DNA of 64,000 bases from Zunongwangia mangrovi (GTDB lineage: Bacteria; Bacteroidota; Bacteroidia; Flavobacteriales; Flavobacteriaceae). The position numbers and the translations under genes were made by a program. How positions within the stretch are numbered: position 1 is the first letter of the stretch; every line of letters begins with the position of its first letter. Below are positions 1 to 7,036 of the stretch, one piece after another. The notes beneath the pieces are model-generated. The model was not told the origin of the DNA and ran no database searches. It worked only from the letters and a program-made list of their open reading frames with translations. The stretch is taken from assembly GCF_900112105.1 (NCBI RefSeq), contig NZ_FOKV01000001.1:186001-250000 (forward strand), written 5' to 3'.

Positions 1-112
1 ACTTCCCGGAACCTGAAAGGCCACTAAACCAAACAACAAGCGGTTTTTGCTTTTTCAACAAAGCTCTTTTAGCTGAGGTTATTTCATATTTATGAGGAAT
101 AACATTACCCAT
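1..112 (-). CDS. cysC: adenylylsulfate kinase (APS kinase), N-terminal part
   Basis: This gene runs off the left edge; only the first 37 codons are visible. The start is the ATG whose complement lies at 110-112. The protein reads MGNVIPHKYEITS and then a beta strand (PLVVWF) leading into the P-loop GLSGSGK at residues 31-37. That arrangement is typical of APS kinase, which phosphorylates adenylyl sulfate to PAPS using ATP. It starts 17 bp after the stop of manC and is surely in the same operon. In a polysaccharide locus PAPS could feed sulfation of the polymer, or the gene may simply serve sulfur assimilation. The family call rests on the P-loop context and is good but not complete, because the catalytic domain lies outside the window. 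Confidence 0.75.
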   Translation of the reverse strand, partial: MGNVIPHKYEITSAKRALLKKQKPLVVWFSGLSGSGK

Positions 113-129
113 TCATAGGTTATTTTTCA

Positions 130-1131
130 TTATTGAATAAGTTCCGATTTCTCATCGACCAATTGTTGATAAACCCCCTTAACATCCTGAGAAGCCTCTT
201 TAGCTAAAATTAAGATAGCATCTTTGGTATTTACCAATATGCTATTCTTCATACCAACAAAAGCAGTAAACTTATCACTACCTATCACCATATTTCCATC
301 GGCATCCGTTGGATATCCAGACTCTACAAAATAGTCATAAACGGCTTCAAAGCTTCCCATATCACTCCACTCAAATTCAGCATTAACTACTTTAATGAGC
401 TCACTTCGCTCCATTACCGCATAATCGACACTAATCGACGGAATCTCCATAGATAAAGCCTCATCAAGCTTGCCTTCCTGTGATTTTTCAAAAGCTTCTT
501 TAGAGCTTTTATATACTTTTGGCTCATATTTTTCTAATTCAGAAAGAAAAACACCAGCCTTAAAGCAAAACATACCACTATTCCATAGAAAATTACCTCG
601 ATGTAAAAACTCCTTTGCAGTTTCTAAATTTGGCTTTTCACGGAAGGATAACACAGATTGACCTTCGCTTTCAATATAACCATAACCAGTCTCTGGTCTT
701 GTTGGTTTAACTCCAAAAGTTACAATATTACCCTCTTCAGCTAGTTTAACAGCTTTTGAAACCGCTTTATCATAATTTTCATCTGCTTTAATAATATGAT
801 CTGCCGGCGTAACAACCAAAATATCATCTGGATTAACCTGAAATGCTGAAAACGCTATTGCAGGTGCTGTATTTCTAGGTGTAGCTTCTACAATCTCGTA
901 ATATTTCTCTATTTGAAGTTTTTCTAAACTATTTATAGACAAACTTCTATTATCCTTATTACCAACCACTATTAAACCATCTGAAAACTTTTGATTTCGT
1001 TTTACTGCTAATTCAAATAGTGAATCATTCTTAAAAATCTCTAAATATTGCTTAGGTCGTGATTTTCTGGAAAGTGGCCATAAACGGCTACCAACACCTC
1101 CCGTAAGAATTACATGATAAGTTGCACTCAT
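130..1131 (-). CDS. manC: mannose-1-phosphate guanylyltransferase
   Basis: This cytoplasmic enzyme joins mannose-1-phosphate and GTP to make GDP-mannose, the donor for mannose, fucose and related sugars in surface polysaccharides. The nucleotidyltransferase signature GGVGSRLWPLSR is at residues 11-22. VTPADH near residue 110, GYGYIE near 150 and FREKP near 165 are the other family motifs. At 333 residues it is the short monofunctional form without the C-terminal phosphomannose isomerase domain of the 470-residue bifunctional enzymes. It lies between upxY and cysC on the same strand, so it is an early gene of a polysaccharide operon. A 341-bp gap separates it from upxY. The ops-like element at 1169-1180 sits about 40 bp ahead of its start codon. 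Confidence 0.93.
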   Translation of the reverse strand: MSATYHVILTGGVGSRLWPLSRKSRPKQYLEIFKNDSLFELAVKRNQKFSDGLIVVGNKDNRSLSINSLEKLQIEKYYEIVEATPRNTAPAIAFSAFQVNPDDILVVTPADHIIKADENYDKAVSKAVKLAEEGNIVTFGVKPTRPETGYGYIESEGQSVLSFREKPNLETAKEFLHRGNFLWNSGMFCFKAGVFLSELEKYEPKVYKSSKEAFEKSQEGKLDEALSMEIPSISVDYAVMERSELIKVVNAEFEWSDMGSFEAVYDYFVESGYPTDADGNMVIGSDKFTAFVGMKNSILVNTKDAILILAKEASQDVKGVYQQLVDEKSELIQ

Positions 1132-1472
1132 ATTTTGATTAGTTAGTTTGCTTAAAGATAAAATTTTTCACGGCTCCGCCGCAGGAGTCACACATAAAAT
1201 CTCCCAAGTGCTAATTTTCAGCTTTATAAAAAAGAAAAAAGATCATGTTATTTTATATAAAACAACCTAGATCTTCATCTCATTTTTCACTTATTTTCAT
1301 AAAATCGAACGCCAAATCTATTCAATTATAGACCACTAACCTATAAATAAATGTTAATTTAGCCAAGATAAAATTTAAGCTTTTGTTACTATTATCTTAA
1401 TTTCAAAAAGCTATTAACTTTATTATTGATAATCTAATAAGCAATAGGTTATTTTTAACAATTAACAAAAAC
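1132..1472. other. 341-bp AT-rich gap between upxY and manC
   Basis: I see no coding sequence here. Two things stand out, both read on the minus strand. One is a TAGATTTG (complement of 1313-1320) that fits the Bacteroidota -7 consensus TAnnTTTG, without a clear TTTG at the right distance. The other is a GC-rich block at 1169-1190 in otherwise very AT-rich DNA, described as its own entry. The gap is longer than is usual inside an operon, so manC may have its own promoter or the transcript may be controlled here. Confidence 0.5.
1169..1180 (-). promoter_or_regulatory. ops-like element ahead of manC
   Basis: Read on the minus strand the block is GGCGGAGCCGTG, followed by a run of A. It matches the E. 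coli ops element GGCGGTAGCGTG, the recruitment site of the NusG paralogue RfaH, at 9 of 12 positions including both ends. With flanking bases it can form a small CTCC/GGAG hairpin around TGCGGC. A NusG paralogue of the UpxY family is encoded directly upstream in the same transcript. The resemblance is seen in the sequence; function as a loading site is inference. No JUMPstart sequence accompanies it. Confidence 0.35.
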
Positions 1473-1952
1473 TTAAGACATGCATACTTCGCTAATTTTT
1501 GCCTCAAGCAAAATTCCCAAATTAGACAAAATTAGCTTGCATTTTCTTTTTCCTATTTCCTGAATAGTTGCTTCTCTATCTTTGAAAGCTCCATTTTTAA
1601 TTTTAAGACGATCCCCTGGTTTTAAATTAGATACCTTCACCTCATCTATTAAATCGTCCTCTAGCCAATTTCTTATCAGCTTTATTTCAGTATCACGAAC
1701 AATCGCAGGTTTCCCAAGCCAGAATAAATAATTATTTACCCCAGGAACATCAAAAACTTTAGCTCGATCTTTTTCTTCTAATTGTACAAACAGGTAAGAT
1801 GTAAACAATGGAACAGTAAACTTCTTCTTACGATCACTCCATTGCCTTATTTCATTTTGAACAGGACAAAAAACATTAACCCCTATTTTTTCCAGCCTCC
1901 GTGCTGTTTTAATTTCTGATTTTGGTTTTGTATAAATTACATACCAAGACAT
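1473..1952 (-). CDS. UpxY-family transcription antiterminator (NusG paralogue)
   Basis: A 159-residue NusG-like protein. The NGN domain covers about residues 1-100 and opens with WYVIYTKPKSEIKTARRL, the signature of specialised NusG paralogues. The KOW motif (GDRLKIKNGAFKDREATI) is near residues 112-130. In Bacteroides, UpxY proteins bind RNA polymerase in the leader of their own polysaccharide locus and prevent early termination, and they are typically the first gene of the locus. That fits here: manC and cysC follow on the same strand. A candidate -7 element TAGTTTTG (complement of 1977-1984) places the RNA start about 18 nt before the ATG; the -33 match is only TTTT. No upxZ-like gene is seen. 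Confidence 0.88.
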   Translation of the reverse strand: MSWYVIYTKPKSEIKTARRLEKIGVNVFCPVQNEIRQWSDRKKKFTVPLFTSYLFVQLEEKDRAKVFDVPGVNNYLFWLGKPAIVRDTEIKLIRNWLEDDLIDEVKVSNLKPGDRLKIKNGAFKDREATIQEIGKRKCKLILSNLGILLEAKISEVCMS

Positions 1953-2268
1953 ACCAATAAATTTAGTTTAAAAGCTCAAAACTAATTTGGGGCAAGTAAT
2001 TTAAAAAAACGTATTAGGGGGAGTTTTCTTAAACAATATTAGCTTATGTGAATTTTGAAGGTATAAATATAAATGTTTTAACACGATTTTACTTAAACAA
2101 GTGGATTAAAAGTAAATTTTTATCGATATAATCGATTCGCAATTCAACTATAACGCTATAGTTGATAAGTTCACAAAATTTCAAATGCTTTTTTACGAAA
2201 TATGATAATAGTCATAATTTAAGCTGGCTTATTGAAGGAAATTTGTCTCAAACAAAATCAATAAAGCC
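1953..2268. other. divergent 316-bp intergenic region, upxY / yceI
   Basis: No gene seen. On the minus strand it holds the likely upxY promoter (TAGTTTTG at 1984-1977, spacing 19 to a weak TTTT). Further right lies a perfect 8-bp inverted repeat at 2145-2164, listed separately, and overlapping ATCGAT palindromes at 2122-2136. Nothing here matches the TAnnTTTG consensus convincingly for the rightward yceI gene. Confidence 0.5.
2145..2164. promoter_or_regulatory. perfect inverted repeat, possible operator
   Basis: CAACTATA, a four-base spacer ACGC, then TATAGTTG: an 8-bp perfect inverted repeat. No T-run follows on either strand, so it does not look like a terminator. It lies about 105 bp before the yceI start and 193 bp before upxY, where a dimeric regulator could bind. 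No regulator gene is adjacent, so the partner is unknown. Confidence 0.35.
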
Positions 2269-2808
2269 ATGAAAACAAAATCCCTTAACTATTATTCAGT
2301 ATTCGCTCTTTTAATTTTCCTTTTTGTAGGAGCATCAGTAAACAGTCAAAATTTAAAACCAATTAAAACTGAAATTCTTGTTGAAGGAACCTCAAACATT
2401 CATGATTGGGAAATGACCTCTGAAAAAGCTGTTGCAAACGTAGAAACCAACAGCGGAAATGTTTCAAAGATTTCAGTTGAAATTCCTGTAAAATCACTAG
2501 AAAGTGGTAAAGGCGGGATGGACAAAAATGCTTACAAAGCCCTTAATGAAGATGATTATCCAACTGTAAAATTTACTTCTTCTGAAGTAAGCGCTAGTAA
2601 AATAACAGGAAAACTTACCATTAACGGCAAAACAAAAACAGTATCAATTCCTGTAAGCACAAAAAAAGTAAGTCAGGGTGTAGAAATTTCAGGAAAACAT
2701 ACCATAAACATGACCAATTTTGGTGTTGAACCTCCAACAGCGCTAATGGGAACTATTAAAACCGGTGAAGAAGTTACCGTAAACTTTAAATTTCAAGTAA
2801 ACCAATAA
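2269..2808 (+). CDS. YceI-family periplasmic protein
   Basis: A 179-residue exported protein. The signal peptide spans about residues 1-27 (MKTKSLNYYS... ending near VNSQN). The rest is a single YceI domain: an early HDWEM segment, the YPTVKFTSSEV strand, GKLTINGKTKTVSIPV, and a late NMTNFGVEPP. YceI domains form an eight-stranded lipocalin-like barrel that binds a polyisoprenoid chain; the ligand here is not known. It is followed 22 bp later by an outer-membrane barrel gene and then by a second YceI gene, so the three probably form one unit. This first copy is closer to the family consensus than the second. Confidence 0.88.
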   Translation: MKTKSLNYYSVFALLIFLFVGASVNSQNLKPIKTEILVEGTSNIHDWEMTSEKAVANVETNSGNVSKISVEIPVKSLESGKGGMDKNAYKALNEDDYPTVKFTSSEVSASKITGKLTINGKTKTVSIPVSTKKVSQGVEISGKHTINMTNFGVEPPTALMGTIKTGEEVTVNFKFQVNQ

Positions 2809-2830
2809 TCAACAACATAATTTTACTAAT

Positions 2831-4096
2831 ATGAGAACTATATTTAAAATCTCCGCTATTGCTTCTTTCCTATTCTTAGGAATAACTATGGAAGCTCAAA
2901 AAAATCGTAGTCTAGATAACTATCGCGAGCCAGATAAAAATGGAATAAATGTTTTCGAATCTCCAAAAGATACAGTTTCTACATTCGACGGACTAAAAGT
3001 TAGAGTTGGTGGATCGTTTGCCTTACAATTTCAGGCGATAGATCACGAAAACTCTGGAAATCTGGAATTGCTTGAAATAGGTGACAATTTTAACTTGGCT
3101 ACAGCAAACTTAGACTTAGACGTAGCTCTTTACGATGGTGTTAGAATGCACTTAAGAACCTATTTATCTTCCAGACACCACCCAGAACCTTACGTAAAAG
3201 GTGGATACTTTTTAATTGATAAATTAGAATTTATTCAAGAGGGTTTTATGGAAGACCTAATGAAACATCTTACTATAAAAATTGGTCACTTCGAAAATAA
3301 CTATGGTGACACTCACTTTAGAAGAAGTGATAACGCCCAGGCACTTTACAACCCATTTGTTGGAAACTACATTATGGATGCCTTTACTACAGAAGTTGGT
3401 GGTGAAGTATATTATAGAAACAATGGCTGGTTAGCAATGGTTGGTGTAACAAATGGTAAATTAAATCAATCTGTTGACAATCCAGAAACTACAGACCCTT
3501 CATTTGTTGCTAAAGTAGGATATGATAATTATTTATCTGAAGATTTAAGGTTTAGATTAACTGGATCTTTATACACTACCAACAAATCTGCCAGAACATA
3601 TTTATATGCTGGTGACCGTGCAGGAGCTAGATACTACTTAGTAATGGAAAACCCAGATGCATCTTCTAGCAGCAATTTTAGATCTGGTAGATGGGATCCA
3701 GGATTTAGAAATGAACTTACAGCGTTTATGATCAACCCATTTATCAAATATAAAGGATTAGAGTTCTTCGGGGTATTCGAAAACTCCAGTGGTAGAGCTA
3801 CAGGTGAGGCAGAAGAAAGAACCTGGAATCAATATGCAGGTGAGCTCCTATATCGCTTCGGAAATAATGAAAACTTCTACGTAGGTGGTAGATACAATGT
3901 AGCCGAAGGCGAAACTCAAGATGGATATGACGCTAGCATTAGCAGACTTAACCTTGGTGCTGGATGGTTTTTAACTAAAAACATTTTAGCAAAATTAGAA
4001 TATGTAAATCAACAATATGACGATTTTGCTACTACAAGCATCTATAACGAAGGACAGTTTGATGGTGTAATGTTTGAAGCCGTAATTAGCTTTTAG
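2831..4096 (+). CDS. porin-like outer-membrane beta-barrel protein
   Basis: A 421-residue protein with a signal peptide (about residues 1-22, ending MEAQ) and a body of alternating short strands rich in aromatic residues and Gly, ending in a phenylalanine (VISF) as outer-membrane barrels do. It has the look of flavobacterial porin-like proteins of the phosphate-selective porin O/P type, for example KIGHFENNYGDTHFRRSDNAQALYNPF and the repeated GRYN/GAGW barrel strands. I cannot name the substrate. It lies 22 bp after the YceI gene and is closed by a hairpin at 4115-4138. The pairing with two YceI proteins suggests handling of a lipid-like or hydrophobic compound, which is inference. Confidence 0.7.
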   Translation: MRTIFKISAIASFLFLGITMEAQKNRSLDNYREPDKNGINVFESPKDTVSTFDGLKVRVGGSFALQFQAIDHENSGNLELLEIGDNFNLATANLDLDVALYDGVRMHLRTYLSSRHHPEPYVKGGYFLIDKLEFIQEGFMEDLMKHLTIKIGHFENNYGDTHFRRSDNAQALYNPFVGNYIMDAFTTEVGGEVYYRNNGWLAMVGVTNGKLNQSVDNPETTDPSFVAKVGYDNYLSEDLRFRLTGSLYTTNKSARTYLYAGDRAGARYYLVMENPDASSSSNFRSGRWDPGFRNELTAFMINPFIKYKGLEFFGVFENSSGRATGEAEERTWNQYAGELLYRFGNNENFYVGGRYNVAEGETQDGYDASISRLNLGAGWFLTKNILAKLEYVNQQYDDFATTSIYNEGQFDGVMFEAVISF

Positions 4097-4114
4097 ATAA
4101 ATTCCTTTTACATT

Positions 4115-4138
4115 AGGAGAGCGAATTTTCGCTCTCCT
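4115..4138 (+). terminator. hairpin terminator after the barrel gene
   Basis: Arms AGGAGAGCGAA and TTCGCTCTCCT pair over 11 bp with a two-base gap between them. The downstream sequence is only moderately T-rich (TCTTATTTATTA), so termination may be partial, letting some transcription reach the second YceI gene at 4175. Confidence 0.65.
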
Positions 4139-4174
4139 TCTTATTTATTATTGTTTCATTAATCCCCTTTCTCA

Positions 4175-4741
4175 ATGAAAACCTTAATAGCAGTTTTATT
4201 CGTATTAATTAGCAGTAATTGCTTTTCTCAGAGCTTAGAGCATAAAACTCTAAAGATTTCTTCTGAATCTGAACTAAGAATAAGCGGAGATACCAACATA
4301 AATAGCTTCAACTGTATTTTTGATCCTGAAGAACTTCCAAAAAGCCTAAATGTAAGTTTTCAAAAAACAAATAATAAGGTTTTGGTTTTTAATAGCACAA
4401 GTTTAAAACTAAACTCGAAAGCTTTTGACTGTGGAAGCCGACCTATAAACAGGGATTTTGAAGCATTGATCAAAGCTGAAGAATTCCCATATATTAACCT
4501 GAATCTTGAAAAATTAAAGTTCCTGAATCAAAAATCGGCTTTAATAACATTAAATATTGAAATTGCTGGGATTGAAAAAGAATACGTAGTTCCGGTGGAA
4601 GTAGACACAGCCGAATCTAACTACAAGGGTGTTATTCACTTAAACATTGAGGACTTTAAGCTGGAACCACCTAAAAAGATATTTGGTTTAATTAAAGTAA
4701 AAGATGAAATAGAAATTGAATTCAATCTTTTCTTTGATTAG
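4175..4741 (+). CDS. divergent YceI-like exported protein
   Basis: A 188-residue protein with a short signal peptide (about residues 1-18, ending NCFSQ). The body resembles a YceI barrel: an N-terminal SGDTNINSFNC segment in the position of the HDW region, FEALIKAEEFPYINLNLEKL in place of the PTV.F strand, then ITLNIEIAGIEKEYVVPVEV and FKLEPPKKIFGLIKVKDEIEIEF. It carries two cysteines (in NCIFD and DCGSR) that could form a disulfide, unlike the first copy. It faces the SLC13 permease gene tail to tail, 24 bp apart. Family assignment is by overall pattern and is less sure than for the gene at 2269. Confidence 0.65.
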   Translation: MKTLIAVLFVLISSNCFSQSLEHKTLKISSESELRISGDTNINSFNCIFDPEELPKSLNVSFQKTNNKVLVFNSTSLKLNSKAFDCGSRPINRDFEALIKAEEFPYINLNLEKLKFLNQKSALITLNIEIAGIEKEYVVPVEVDTAESNYKGVIHLNIEDFKLEPPKKIFGLIKVKDEIEIEFNLFFD

Positions 4742-4765
4742 CTTTATGAATAACCTGATTCAGAT

Positions 4766-6559
4766 TTAAAACCCGTACAGCAAAGGAATCATTAAAGTAG
4801 CAATAATCCAGAAAAGAATATTTAAAAGGGTTCCTACTTTTATAAAATCAAAAAATTTGTACTGTCCAGCGCTATAAACCATAGTATTAGTTTGATAACC
4901 AACCGGGGTCATGAAACTAGCTGAAGCTGCAAACATAATTGCCATTAAAAAAGGCATAGGACTAAGACCTAAATTGACTGCTGTAGCAATCGCAATAGGA
5001 GTCAGCAAGGCTGCCGCTGCATTATTCGACATAATTTCAGTTAACATTGAAGTTACCAAATACAGTCCAGATACGATAGCTATTGGACCCCAAGAACCTA
5101 ATGTATTCACCAGGGCGTTGGCAATAGTAAGATCCAAACCTGTATTGCTCATTGCAGTACCCATACTCAAAGCTCCAGCTAATAGAAATATAATTTTCCA
5201 GTTAATGGCCTGGTACATTTCTTTCATTGATATTGTTTTGAAAAGTACTAGTAAAGTAACTCCGGTAATTGCACCTACCATAACATCCAAAATATTAAAG
5301 GTCGCCAACAAAACTACCCCAAGGATTACACTTATTACAGTATAAAATTTCCTCTTATCAAAATCTGTAATCATATCTTCAGACAAAACGATAAAAGGTG
5401 CATTTTGAGAACTTCCTTTCTTTCTTAATTCTTTCACGTAATGACTTTTTACTTCAGCCAGAACAACATCTCCAGCCTTCAATTTCACGTCATAAAGATG
5501 ATCGTGTCTTACTTCTTCCCTATGTCGAATCGCTAAAGGTACCGCTCTATATCTTCTTCGAAAATCCATTGATTTCAATGTCTTCCCCTCAATTTCTGAA
5601 TTTGCAGTTAACACTAATTCGACGATGGTTGAATTTATTCCTTTAAGATCATCATCCCCTATCTTTATAGAAGTTCCAACAACAATTTTCGCTCTATCTT
5701 TTAATGACTTTATCTTTTCTACATCACATCTCACCTTAAGAATATCAGATCTTTTCAGAATAAAATCACCTGGAGGTAATGTAAATTTTTGATCTCCCCT
5801 TCTTATCTCGATAACGTCCATCTCCAATTCCTTAACCAAACCAGAATCCATGATTTTTTTACCTATAGAGCCTGAATCTTCCAATAACTCAATTTCAGTT
5901 AAGTACCCACTCATTTGAAACTTAGCTTTCAAATCTTTACTACTTTTTCTATCCGGCAAGATCTTCACACCAAATAAGATCATGTATAGAGTTCCTACAA
6001 CCATAAAGATCAAACCAAGCGGCGTCATATCGAACATTGAAATCGAGAAACCAGCTTCATCTTCAGCAATACTACTTACCAGAATATTAGTTGAAGTTCC
6101 TATTAATGTACAGGTGCCACCAAATATTGATGCAAATGATAAAGGAATAAGCATTTTTGACGGACTTTGACCCGAAGAATGAGCGATCTGGATAACCACC
6201 GGAATAAAAACTGCAACAACTGGTGTATTGTTTACAAAAGCAGAAATACCTGCAATAAGAATCATCATTAAGACAATACCCATACTAAATCTATTCCTAA
6301 ATATAGAAGACAAGCGATGGGCCACCACCTGCAAAGCGCCGGTTTTTAACAAAGCCGCACTTAAAACGAACATAAAGGCAACAGTCATTGTCGCTTTATT
6401 ACTAAAACCACTCACGCCCTCCTGAGGTGTTATGACTCCAGTTAAAACTAAAACCAACATAACCGATAAGGCTACTAGGTCAATAGATAAAAGTTCTGTT
6501 GCAAAAAGTATAATTGCACAAACTATAACACATAATGTGATAATTGCCTCTACAGACAT
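4766..6559 (-). CDS. SLC13-family permease with RCK C-terminal domains
   Basis: A 597-residue inner-membrane protein. Two blocks of membrane helices (about residues 1-200 and 400-597) flank a soluble centre. Each membrane block carries the [12 protein letters not shown] and [13 protein letters not shown] type signature of the sodium/anion symporter (SLC13, CitMHS/ArsB) superfamily. The centre holds two TrkA-C (RCK_C) ligand-binding modules at about 215-295 and 300-380. Such proteins are usually annotated as sodium:sulfate or dicarboxylate symporters; the real substrate cannot be read from sequence. It is monocistronic and convergent with the YceI gene. Confidence 0.85.
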   Translation of the reverse strand: MSVEAIITLCVIVCAIILFATELLSIDLVALSVMLVLVLTGVITPQEGVSGFSNKATMTVAFMFVLSAALLKTGALQVVAHRLSSIFRNRFSMGIVLMMILIAGISAFVNNTPVVAVFIPVVIQIAHSSGQSPSKMLIPLSFASIFGGTCTLIGTSTNILVSSIAEDEAGFSISMFDMTPLGLIFMVVGTLYMILFGVKILPDRKSSKDLKAKFQMSGYLTEIELLEDSGSIGKKIMDSGLVKELEMDVIEIRRGDQKFTLPPGDFILKRSDILKVRCDVEKIKSLKDRAKIVVGTSIKIGDDDLKGINSTIVELVLTANSEIEGKTLKSMDFRRRYRAVPLAIRHREEVRHDHLYDVKLKAGDVVLAEVKSHYVKELRKKGSSQNAPFIVLSEDMITDFDKRKFYTVISVILGVVLLATFNILDVMVGAITGVTLLVLFKTISMKEMYQAINWKIIFLLAGALSMGTAMSNTGLDLTIANALVNTLGSWGPIAIVSGLYLVTSMLTEIMSNNAAAALLTPIAIATAVNLGLSPMPFLMAIMFAASASFMTPVGYQTNTMVYSAGQYKFFDFIKVGTLLNILFWIIATLMIPLLYGF

Positions 6560-6630
6560 GAAATTTCAGGTTACAGTGAGTATTTCAAAAAATCAAAGAT
6601 AAAGAAACCAATCCCTGATTAAAACAAAAA

Positions 6631-6653
6631 AGCCCTCAAAAAATTTGAGGGCT
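6631..6653 (-). terminator. terminator of tRNA-Gln
   Basis: AGCCCTCAAA and TTTGAGGGCT form a 10-bp hairpin with A-run and T-run on opposite sides, so it can work in both directions. On the minus strand it follows the tRNA-Gln 3' end after 7 bases. It also lies upstream of the permease gene and insulates it from the tRNA promoter. Confidence 0.85.
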
Positions 6654-6660
6654 TTTTTTG

Positions 6661-6733
6661 TTGGCCTACTAGGGCTCGAACCTAGACTCTTCTGGACCAA
6701 AACCAGACGTGTTGCCAGTTACACCATAGGCCA
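6661..6733 (-). tRNA. tRNA-Gln (anticodon TTG)
   Basis: Read on the minus strand: acceptor TGGCCTA/TAGGCCA (7 bp), D stem GTGT/ACAC with the loop AACTGGCA, anticodon arm TCTGG-TTTTGGT-CCAGA giving anticodon TTG, a five-base variable loop, and T arm CTAGG-TTCGAGC-CCTAG. All stems pair fully. The discriminator base is A, and CCA is not encoded. U1-A72 is the usual glutamine identity pair. A good promoter lies at 6751-6781. Confidence 0.95.
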
Positions 6734-7036
6734 TTGCTGTAATGCGGATGCAAATTTAAAACAAAGTTTCATTCCCGCAAATATTTTTTTGAAAAAATTT
6801 AATTCCGAATCAAATAAATTCCTTGAAACAATTATCGATTTTCAATAAACTTCAATATACCAACAATTTACAAAACTCCAGTAAATTTTATATAATCTTA
6901 TCCAATTATATAAACAAGAAAAACCCAACCACCAACACCTTCAATCCTAAAAAATAAAATAGTTTACATTAGCGTTATTAAGGCGTTCAATATTTTTATT
7001 ATTAAATTCGCCACACAAGATTCAAGAATATAACAA
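6734..7036. other. 303-bp gap between tRNA-Gln and the DUF2723 gene
   Basis: No gene here. The left part holds the tRNA-Gln promoter. The right 230 bp is very AT-rich upstream DNA of the glycosyltransferase gene; I find only a weak -7 match (TAAATTCG near 7004) and no confident promoter. Confidence 0.5.
6751..6781 (-). promoter_or_regulatory. promoter of tRNA-Gln
   Basis: On the minus strand: TTTG (6781-6778), exactly 19 bp, then TAAATTTG (6758-6751). This is a perfect fit to the Bacteroidota housekeeping consensus. The predicted RNA start is about 11 bases before the mature tRNA 5' end. Confidence 0.8.

Noticed and set aside
470-661. Open frame on the plus strand within manC
   Set aside because: It is the antisense shadow of a clear gene, with no homology and no promoter.
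4911-5345. 144-codon plus-strand frame inside the SLC13 permease gene
   Set aside because: Antisense shadow; its hydrophobic look mirrors the membrane helices coded on the other strand.
6645-6848. Open frame across tRNA-Gln
   Set aside because: It reads through a tRNA and its terminator; the tRNA explains the sequence.
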